A stretch of 5,377 nucleotides of DNA from Lachnoclostridium phytofermentans (GTDB taxonomy: Bacteria; Bacillota; Clostridia; Lachnospirales; Lachnospiraceae), in assembly GCA_003526525.1 (NCBI GenBank), contig DPVV01000497.1, positions 1 through 5,377 on the forward strand, given 5' to 3'. Below the pieces are notes generated by a model. It ran no database searches and was not told the origin of the DNA. It worked only from the letters and a program-made list of their open reading frames with translations. The position numbers and the translations under genes were made by a program. This document shows, one piece after another, positions 1 through 4,462 of the stretch; position 1 is the first letter of the stretch, and every line of letters begins with the position of its first letter.

Positions 1-1
1 A

Positions 2-77
2 AAACCTGTAATAAAAACCTGGTAATAAAACCTGAAATAAGACTTATTAAAAGGCTTGATAAAAGAAAACATGGTAA
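2..77. repeat. Degenerate ~13-bp AT-rich tandem repeat
   Basis: Successive units read aaacctgtaataa (2-14), aaacctggtaataa (15-28) and aacctgaaataa (29-40), then decay through gacttattaa (41-50), aaggcttgataa (51-62) and aagaaaacatggtaa (63-77). The first three share the core AACCTG followed by (A)ATAA, and most units end in TAA. The array touches the left edge, so its true length is unknown. It is not coding on the + strand because stops recur. A minus-strand frame is open from an ATG at 72-70 to the edge, but it has no ribosome-binding site and is probably a by-product of the repeat. Function unknown. The first three units are clear; the rest are my alignment. Confidence 0.6.
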
Positions 78-215
78 AAGAAAGAAAACTTAGTTAATAA
101 CTGAAAAAAGAATTTGTTTAATTTGATTATAAAATTTGATAATATAATCTGTCATCTCTTAATTAATGCTTAGATATCTTTTGTAAACATATAGTATAAA
201 GAAGATTGATATTTT

Positions 216-220
216 GGAGG
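216..220 (+). promoter_or_regulatory. Shine-Dalgarno site that fixes the GTG start at 226
   Basis: GGAGG lies five bases before GTG 226-228. A longer reading frame could begin at TTG 214-216, but that codon overlaps this GGAGG and has no SD of its own. The sequence therefore supports the GTG start, four codons downstream. Confidence 0.8.
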
Positions 221-225
221 AATCC

Positions 226-783
226 GTGATAAGAAAAGATACCATAAAGACCTCAACGTATCTATTGATCTTTTTACTTATGATTTCTATGGGATTTCAT
301 CTTTATGATCATAGCAGCTATGGACAAATTGCAGTGAGTGCAGAGGAAGTGGATCGATATAAGCTAAATACTGAATTATTGTTAAAAGCAGTGGAGGAGT
401 TAGGGGTATGTACTCCTAATGCAGCGTTAGATGTATTTATTAAAAGTATCAAGGATAGAAATGGAGCAATGATGTATTCTATTTTATGCGATTCTTTAAA
501 GAAGAATTATCTTTCCCGCTTAGAAGAAAATTCTCCTTACTGGGTCACTGGAGTTTCTAGTCCTTGGGTATCACAAGTAGATATTATAAAAGAAACAAAG
601 AAAAAAGACGGAAGTTATGAATATGAGTTATTGGTAAAGACATTAACCTCAGCAGGTCCAGACCGAGAATATAAGGGGGAACTTACCATACAACGTGATG
701 GTGATTTTTATAAGATTTGTCGTATTTTTTTTGAGAAAGACTTTGGTATATATACAGGGGTTACTATATCAGGAAAAGTGTGA
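226..783 (+). CDS. Membrane-anchored protein of unknown function, possible NTF2-like extracytoplasmic domain
   Basis: The product is 185 residues from the GTG start. After a short basic N-terminus (MIRKDTIK), residues about 10-26 form one hydrophobic segment (TYLLIFLLMISMGF), either a membrane anchor or an uncleaved signal. The rest should then lie outside the membrane. Residues about 65-170 have an alternating pattern: a helix (ALDVFIKSIKDRNGAMMYSIL), a conserved-looking stretch (PYWVTGVSSPWV, about 104-115) and several amphipathic strands ending in GDFYKICRIFF. This resembles small NTF2-like or DUF4878-type secreted domains of Bacillota, but that is a guess from the pattern; no catalytic motif is visible. 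Cysteines occur at positions 62, 88 and 165. The gene ends 180 bases before the next start, where a separate promoter lies, so co-transcription is not needed. No clear terminator follows it. The coding call is secure; the function is unknown. Confidence 0.85.
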   Translation: MIRKDTIKTSTYLLIFLLMISMGFHLYDHSSYGQIAVSAEEVDRYKLNTELLLKAVEELGVCTPNAALDVFIKSIKDRNGAMMYSILCDSLKKNYLSRLEENSPYWVTGVSSPWVSQVDIIKETKKKDGSYEYELLVKTLTSAGPDREYKGELTIQRDGDFYKICRIFFEKDFGIYTGVTISGKV

Positions 784-878
784 GATTTTTTGATTCGTAA
801 AATTAATACAACAGTTGAAGTTGAATGACTTAAACTCAGAAAAATCCTAAAAATGTCGAAAAAGATAACATCCCCTAG

Positions 879-907
879 TTGTGAACTTTCTAATTTCGTT
901 GTACAAT
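879..907 (+). promoter_or_regulatory. Sigma-A-type promoter for the TPR gene
   Basis: TTGTGA (879-884) and TACAAT (902-907) are separated by exactly 17 bases. Transcription would start near 913-915, giving a leader of about 50 nt to ATG 964. The predicted start overlaps the aaggtga at 911-917, the only SD available to an upstream GTG at 922. This argues against the GTG start. Confidence 0.65.
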
Positions 908-950
908 AGAAAGGTGACCTTGTGAATTGTGTCGTTAAGGTTATAACAGT

Positions 951-957
951 AAGGAGG
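951..957 (+). promoter_or_regulatory. Shine-Dalgarno site that fixes the ATG start at 964
   Basis: A perfect AAGGAGG sits six bases before ATG 964. The frame is open upstream to GTG 922, but this SD and the promoter position favour ATG 964. Confidence 0.8.
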
Positions 958-963
958 ACTAGT

Positions 964-1872
964 ATGATACCTGGAATAGTAGCAGAAGCAAACAAAGCAA
1001 TAAAATATGGGGATTACATGGCAGCAGTTCGTTTATTAGAGCCACAGGATGAGGCAAATCCATATGTATTATCTACGTTAGGGAAAGCATTTTTCTTTCT
1101 AGGAAGATTTGAAGAATCCTATAAAATATATCATCGTCTTTTTTGCGAAGACATAGTGAAACGTGAGGAAGCAGAAGTACCATTTGATGAATTTGATTCA
1201 GATGGAAGAGAAATGATGGTATCGATTGAAAATCTCGGTATTCCTCAGATGACGGATAGACTCCCAAAAGCTGTGAGCTTTTTATATCCTCAGAGTGAGG
1301 AATCTCCAAAAGAAATCTATGAAGAAAGCAAAAATCTTCAGAAATTAATGGATGAAAGTGCTTTAAAGGCAAAGAATGACGAGAAACTTGCAATGAAGCT
1401 TGTTCTTGATAAGATCGATGTGCTACTTAATTCGAAAGATCAGAGAGAAGTAGCGCTTGGATGGTTTTATCACGGTGAATTAAATTTTCGCCGCAAGGAT
1501 TATATGGAGGCGTATAAATGCTACTTAAAAGCAGCGACCACCGAAGTTCATAAAGCTCTCTATTATGGATATGCTGGTAATATGCTTATGAAACTGCGTG
1601 AGCAAAATCCAAATCTCCTTAGTATTGCTTCTATTTTAACAAATAGAGCTATTGAGCTAGATTTTAATAATGCAAAATGGCATTATAACCAAGGTCTTAT
1701 ATTGATGGGCTTATCGAAAGTATTCGGAACTGGTGGAAGTGGACACCAGGCATTTTTAAAGGCAGCAAAAAAAGAATTTGCATTTGCTTATCAAGCATGT
1801 CGGATAGAGCAATTAAAATTACGAGATGAAATTGAAACCATCTATAATGATGTTAGACAATTAATTTATTAA
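964..1872 (+). CDS. TPR-repeat protein of unknown function
   Basis: The product is 302 residues from ATG 964. An N-terminal pair of TPR-like helical hairpins covers residues about 3-60 (GDYMAAVRLLE, then LGKAFFFLGRFEESYKIYHRLF). A charged, poorly ordered middle follows at about 62-160 (EEAEVPFDEFDSD, SEESPKEIYEESKN). A second TPR-like set spans about 163-280 (GWFYHGELNFRRKDYMEAYKCYLKA; TNRAIELDFNNAKWHYNQGLILMGLSKVF). The small/large residue spacing (G-Y-A-A, then A/G-hydrophobic) is typical of tetratricopeptide folds, which bind protein partners. There is no signal peptide or membrane segment, so it should be cytosolic. No enzymatic motif is visible and I recognise no specific family. It has its own promoter and terminator and so looks monocistronic. 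The coding call is secure; a scaffold or adaptor role is inference from the fold. Confidence 0.88.
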   Translation: MIPGIVAEANKAIKYGDYMAAVRLLEPQDEANPYVLSTLGKAFFFLGRFEESYKIYHRLFCEDIVKREEAEVPFDEFDSDGREMMVSIENLGIPQMTDRLPKAVSFLYPQSEESPKEIYEESKNLQKLMDESALKAKNDEKLAMKLVLDKIDVLLNSKDQREVALGWFYHGELNFRRKDYMEAYKCYLKAATTEVHKALYYGYAGNMLMKLREQNPNLLSIASILTNRAIELDFNNAKWHYNQGLILMGLSKVFGTGGSGHQAFLKAAKKEFAFAYQACRIEQLKLRDEIETIYNDVRQLIY

Positions 1873-1880
1873 AAATACGA

Positions 1881-1916
1881 GGTGTTGGTACGATTTTTTG
1901 TAGCAACACCTTTTTT
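1881..1916 (+). terminator. Intrinsic terminator after the TPR gene
   Basis: ggtgttg (1881-1887) pairs with caacacc (1904-1910). One mismatch is followed by further pairing of 1889-1891 with 1900-1902. The stem is followed at once by six Ts (1911-1916). It begins nine bases after the stop codon. Confidence 0.85.
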
Positions 1917-2034
1917 GATATTTAAGAGTTTGCCTCGTAATGAGGATAGTAAGATAACTTCTTCTATATAAACCAGCACTACTGCGCGGTAACTGAAGGT
2001 ACGACAATGTATAATAAAAATTTTAATGTATAAT
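1917..2034 (+). other. Non-coding stretch upstream of the ABC-F promoter, with a 10-bp direct repeat
   Basis: No plausible gene is seen. The only notable element is aatgtataat, present at 2006-2015 and again at 2025-2034, 19 bp start to start. The second copy abuts the -35 box of the next promoter. It could be an AT-rich UP-like element or a repressor site, or simply low-complexity AT DNA. Confidence 0.35.
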
Positions 2035-2063
2035 TTGACATAAAGTTTTCACAATAGTATAAT
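2035..2063 (+). promoter_or_regulatory. Consensus sigma-A promoter driving the ABC-F leader
   Basis: TTGACA (2035-2040) and TATAAT (2058-2063) are both perfect matches, with a 17-base spacer. Transcription should start near 2070, leaving about 350 nt of untranslated leader before ATG 2423. A promoter this strong ahead of a long leader suggests control after initiation, by attenuation or at translation, rather than weak constitutive transcription. Confidence 0.85.
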
Positions 2064-2097
2064 GTAGACAGAAAAGAAAAAGGTGGTATAAGAGAAC

Positions 2098-2109
2098 ATG
2101 AATATATAG
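2098..2109 (+). CDS. Possible three-codon leader minigene (Met-Asn-Ile-stop)
   Basis: ATG AAT ATA TAG begins about 28 nt into the predicted leader. An SD-like aaggtgg (2080-2086) precedes it, with 11 bases between, longer than ideal. The stop codon overlaps GTG 2109-2111 by one base, and that codon opens a second tiny frame (M-T-E-Q-S-N-W-stop, 2109-2132). Very short upstream frames that sense ribosome-stalling drugs are known from leaders of ABC-F and other ribosome-targeting resistance genes. Position and context fit that role, but such a short frame can arise by chance and translation is unproven. Confidence 0.4.
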   Translation: MNI

Positions 2110-2142
2110 TGACTGAACAAAGTAATTGGTAGATGTAGAGTA

Positions 2143-2190
2143 ACTTTACTGTGAATTTAGGTAAGGTCTATTTATATTTCCATTTCGTTT
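2143..2190 (+). terminator. Candidate leader attenuator hairpin
   Basis: actttact (2143-2150) pairs with ggtaaggt (2160-2167) over 8 bp, including two G-U pairs, around a 9-base loop. A U-rich but interrupted tract follows (ctatttatatttccatttcg). A smaller alternative hairpin, agta (2139-2142) with tact (2147-2150), uses the same left arm and would exclude it. It lies about 35 nt after the minigene, where an attenuator would be expected. The stem is weak and the U tract is broken, so this is only a candidate. Confidence 0.35.
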
Positions 2191-2314
2191 AGTCATGAGA
2201 CATTCTATCTGTTAGTCAGATACTAGAATAGTCATGAGACATTCTATCTGTTAGTCAGATACTAGAATAGTCATGAGACGTTCTATCTGTTTGTCAGATA
2301 CCAGAATAGTCATG
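2191..2314 (+). repeat. Three tandem 39-bp hairpin-forming repeats in the ABC-F leader
   Basis: Units lie at 2191-2229, 2230-2268 and 2269-2307, and a 7-base start of a fourth (agtcatg) ends at 2314. Units 1 and 2 are identical. Unit 3 has three substitutions. Within each unit attct pairs with agaat and atctg pairs with cagat, leaving a 5-base loop and a 3-base bulge (unit 1: 2202-2229). All three changes in unit 3 keep the hairpin: 2280 A to G gives a G-U pair, 2292 lies in the loop and 2302 in the bulge. The array is inside the predicted transcript. Each unit also contains ATG, but without an SD. Confidence 0.9.
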
Positions 2315-2406
2315 TTCAGAATATCACTTAGGTATAACCATACTCATAAGAGATGATTATAGTTAAGAAACGATGTTTTAGATCCGTTCTGAACGAAGTG
2401 GTGTTT
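2314..2406 (+). promoter_or_regulatory. Competing RNA pairings just upstream of the ABC-F ribosome-binding site
   Basis: Three pairings can be drawn by hand. A local hairpin spans 2327-2350, with ctta, g and gtat pairing to atac, c and taag around loop aacc and two single-base bulges. A long-range helix joins gttcagaa (2314-2321) to ttctgaac (2387-2394). An 11-bp helix with three G-U pairs joins 2319-2329 to 2396-2406, ending one base before the SD aggagg (2407-2412). They share bases and so cannot all coexist. A two-state switch affecting access to the SD is possible, but no energies were computed. Confidence 0.35.
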
Positions 2407-2422
2407 AGGAGGGATTTTTTTT

Positions 2423-3853
2423 ATGCTATTATATGGACAGAATATAAAAAAAGAATATGGGATACAAAGTGTACTTGATATAGGTAAACTTGCTATTGAA
2501 GATGGGGATCGTATCGGCCTAGTTGGACGAAATGGGGTTGGAAAAAGTACCTTATTTGGTATATTGAGTGGAAGAATTGAATGTGATGAGGGAGTCATAA
2601 AGAGAAATTGCGAAATCGCTGAAATATTACAAAGCGGTGAGACGGATAGTAATGCGGATGGTGGCTTACGAAGCAGATTTAAGTTAAAAGATAGTGCGAT
2701 AAAAAGTGGTGGAGAAAAAACAAGGCTCGCAATAGCATCTGCTTTCTCAAAACACGCCCCTTTACTATTTGCAGATGAGCCTACTACTAATTTAGATGTA
2801 AAAGGAATCGAGCTTCTAGAGAAAATGCTTTGTGGGTATCGTGGTGCAGTTGTACTAATTTCTCATGATAGAGAGTTATTAGACAGAGTATGCAATCAAA
2901 TTTGGGAGCTAGAAGATGGGGAGCTAAGGATTTTCCAGGGTAACTATACTTCTTGGTATGAACAGCGAAAGAGAGAGCGTGAATTTGAACAATTTGAGTA
3001 TCGTCAATATGTGAATGAGAAAAAACGGTTAGAAAAAACAATCTCAGAAGTGAAACAGGATGCAGTTAAGGTTGCAAAGCCTCCAAAGAGAATGAGTTCC
3101 AGTGAATGGATGTTATATAAAGGAACCGCATCCATTCAACAAGGTCATGTTCAGGGAAGAGCGAGTGCCTTAATTAGTAGACTAAGTCATCTAGAAAAGA
3201 AAGAAAGGCCCAAGGATATTCCTGAAGTGTCAATGAAACTTGGAGAAATGTCGAAGATAAAGGCTAAGGTTGCAGCAAAAGCTGAGAATATCACGATTTC
3301 TTTTGGAGACCGCACGATATTTGAGGATGCCAGTATAGCAATAGAAACTGGGAAGAAGACCTTTTTATTGGGCGAAAATGGAACCGGAAAATCAAGTTTA
3401 ATTAAAGCAATATTACAGGAAAATGAGCATACCTTTATAACCAAAGATGCGAAGATAGGATATTTTTCACAGGAGCAAGAGAATTTAAACTATGAGGAAA
3501 CCGTCATTGAAAATGTAGTTTCAACTTCTGTAGTCCCTCGTCATATTTGTAGAGCTGTACTAGCCAACCTATATATGAAGGAGAATGATATTGAGAAGAA
3601 AGTACGAGTTTTATCAGGTGGTGAGAGAGTTAAGACGGCAATAGCGAAAGTCCTAGTATCCGGTTGCAATTTTCTTGTTCTTGATGAACCAACCAATCAT
3701 ATGGATATCTATACAATGGAAGGTTTGGAACAACTATTATCAAGTTATAATGGAACGCTGTTAGTGATATCACATGATCGAAAGCTCGTTGAGAACCTAG
3801 CAGATATTGTATATGAAATTTCTGATCAAAAGATTCGTAAGTTAGATATTTAA
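2423..3853 (+). CDS. ABC-F ATPase, antibiotic-resistance (ribosome-protection) type
   Basis: The product is 476 residues with two ATP-binding domains and no membrane segment, as in the ABC-F family. Domain 1 has Walker A GRNGVGKST (35-43), signature SGGEKTR (95-101), Walker B LLFADEPTTNLD (114-125) and the H-loop SHD (147-149). Domain 2 has Walker A GENGTGKSS (317-325), signature LSGGERVK (397-404), Walker B FLVLDEPTNHMD (417-428) and SHD (450-452). Both catalytic glutamates (119, 422) are present. A charged inter-domain linker spans about 180-284 (KPPKRMSSSEW, then a basic helix through RLSHLEKKERPKD). Domain 1 is compact and lacks the EttA-type arm. Compact domain 1 plus this linker resemble the Vga/Lsa/VmlR group, whose linker enters the ribosomal peptidyl-transferase centre and displaces lincosamides, pleuromutilins or streptogramin A. 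The exact drug range cannot be read from sequence. SD aggagg (2407-2412) is separated from ATG by GA and eight Ts. The strong promoter, long leader and double terminator make it a self-contained unit. Confidence 0.93.
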   Translation: MLLYGQNIKKEYGIQSVLDIGKLAIEDGDRIGLVGRNGVGKSTLFGILSGRIECDEGVIKRNCEIAEILQSGETDSNADGGLRSRFKLKDSAIKSGGEKTRLAIASAFSKHAPLLFADEPTTNLDVKGIELLEKMLCGYRGAVVLISHDRELLDRVCNQIWELEDGELRIFQGNYTSWYEQRKREREFEQFEYRQYVNEKKRLEKTISEVKQDAVKVAKPPKRMSSSEWMLYKGTASIQQGHVQGRASALISRLSHLEKKERPKDIPEVSMKLGEMSKIKAKVAAKAENITISFGDRTIFEDASIAIETGKKTFLLGENGTGKSSLIKAILQENEHTFITKDAKIGYFSQEQENLNYEETVIENVVSTSVVPRHICRAVLANLYMKENDIEKKVRVLSGGERVKTAIAKVLVSGCNFLVLDEPTNHMDIYTMEGLEQLLSSYNGTLLVISHDRKLVENLADIVYEISDQKIRKLDI

Positions 3854-3870
3854 AAGATATTTTTTATTCG

Positions 3871-3908
3871 TAACAAGAAAAAGAGCGCAAACGTTCTTTT
3901 TCTTGTTA
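3871..3908 (+). terminator. First of two tandem hairpins after the ABC-F gene
   Basis: A 17-bp stem, with one G-U pair, joins 3871-3887 to 3892-3908 around the loop caaa. It starts 17 bases after the stop codon. The 3' arm carries a run of five Ts, but there is no clean U tract after the stem, so alone it may act as a 3'-end stabiliser as much as a terminator. Confidence 0.7.
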
Positions 3909-3910
3909 TA

Positions 3911-3949
3911 TAGGGTAGAAGATTTTTATCTTCTGCCCTATTATTTTTG
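3911..3949 (+). terminator. Second tandem hairpin, intrinsic terminator
   Basis: tagggtagaaga (3911-3922) pairs with tcttctgcccta (3929-3940), 12 bp with one G-U pair, around a T-rich loop. It is followed by ttattttt (3941-3948 and on). This has the classic stem plus U-tract form and lies two bases after the first hairpin. Confidence 0.85.
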
Positions 3950-3999
3950 TCAAATCAATAAATTTAAGGTTAAGTATACAATCATGATTCCTGTTTTTG

Positions 4000-4247
4000 T
4001 TAGGTGAATCTATGTTCCATAATCCTATAGTAAGCTTTTTAAGAAAACGCTATTAAGTCAATATTGTTAGCGAATTCTGTTATGTAAACATAATTAAGTG
4101 AACATTGTTGGGTAGAATCTGTTAAGCAAATATTATTAAGTGAATATTGTTAGGTAAAATCTGTTAAACAGATATTAATAAGTGGACGTTGTTAGGTGAA
4201 TTATGTTAAGCAAATATTTGTATGTAAACTCTCTTATATAAACAACG
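4000..4247. repeat. 14-bp tandem repeat array with 42-bp higher-order period
   Basis: From 4053 to 4247 the DNA divides into 14 consecutive units, all 14 bp except one of 13 (4067-4079). Units cycle in threes: ttaagtgaatattg (4136-4149), ttaggtaaaatctg (4150-4163) and ttaagcaaatatta (4122-4135) are good examples of the three types. Each is more like the unit three places away than its neighbour, giving a 42-bp period for about four cycles. The last two units (4220-4247) are degraded. A detached copy, ttaggtgaatctatg, lies at 4000-4014. In-frame TAG/TAA stops exclude coding. The structure implies amplification first of a 14-mer, then of a trimer. Confidence 0.85.
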
Positions 4248-4387
4248 CTTAATTTTTGACATACATAAATAAACTAAAATCCGTACATTTTTACTAACAT
4301 CTGAAATTATATTACATATTATATTATAAATAGTGATTCCAATGATTTTAAACATAATAATAGATGTAGGCATGAATCATTAGTTTC

Positions 4388-4415
4388 TTTACATATACAT
4401 AGTATAGGTTATGTT
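4388..4415 (+). promoter_or_regulatory. Weak candidate promoter for the last gene
   Basis: TTTACA (4388-4393) and TATGTT (4410-4415) are 16 bases apart. The -35 matches 5 of 6 and the -10 matches 4 of 6. It would give a leader of about 40 nt. No better-spaced pair was found between the array and the gene. Confidence 0.35.
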
Positions 4416-4440
4416 AAGGTAAGAAAAAAGGACAACTTCA

Positions 4441-4457
4441 TCTCCTTGCATTGGAGG
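4441..4457 (+). promoter_or_regulatory. SD site of the last gene, able to fold into a short hairpin
   Basis: The SD ggaggg (4453-4458) lies four bases before ATG 4463. tctcc (4441-4445) can pair with ggagg (4453-4457) over 5 bp, including one G-U pair, around a 7-base loop, which would mask the SD. The hairpin is short and could be chance. Confidence 0.45.
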
Positions 4458-4462
4458 GTGCT

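Larger units (their letters stand above)
3950..4462. other. 513-bp non-coding region with tandem array and AT-rich tail
   Basis: No open frame with a usable SD is seen on either strand. Bases 4000-4247 hold the 14-bp repeat array and an outlying copy. After it comes a TTGACA (4256-4261) with no -10 at proper spacing, then AT-rich DNA. An inverted repeat joins tagtgattc (4331-4339) to gaatcatta (4374-4382) over 9 bp with a 34-base loop; its role is unknown. Confidence 0.7.

Noticed and set aside
1..72. A minus-strand frame open from ATG 72-70 to the left edge (24 codons)
   Set aside because: There is no ribosome-binding site upstream of it on that strand, the residues are a Phe/Tyr/Ile-rich reading of the tandem repeat, and the frame is too short to judge.
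123..148. TTGATT (123-128) with TATAAT (143-148) as a promoter for the first gene
   Set aside because: The spacer is only 14 bases and no other -35 fits this -10 well. The TATAAT may be real, but the AT-rich context makes chance likely.
708..995. Minus-strand frame of 95 codons
   Set aside because: It overlaps the end of one real gene, a good promoter and the start of another. It has no SD or domain pattern.
2191..2314. A CRISPR array
   Set aside because: The units abut directly with no unique spacers, there are only three, and no cas gene is present.
2273..2356. A 27-codon frame starting in the third 39-bp unit, opened because the TAG seen in units 1 and 2 is changed to TTG
   Set aside because: No SD precedes its ATG, and the ATG is simply part of the repeat. 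The change also lies in the hairpin loop, which is explanation enough.
4256..4289. Promoter from TTGACA at 4256-4261
   Set aside because: The nearest -10-like sequences, taaaat (4275-4280) and tacatt (4284-4289), give spacers of 13 and 22 bases, both outside the usable range.
4331..4382. 9-bp inverted repeat with a 34-base loop as an operator or riboswitch
   Set aside because: It is a long-loop, AT-rich stem mostly upstream of the likely promoter, with no recognisable riboswitch core.
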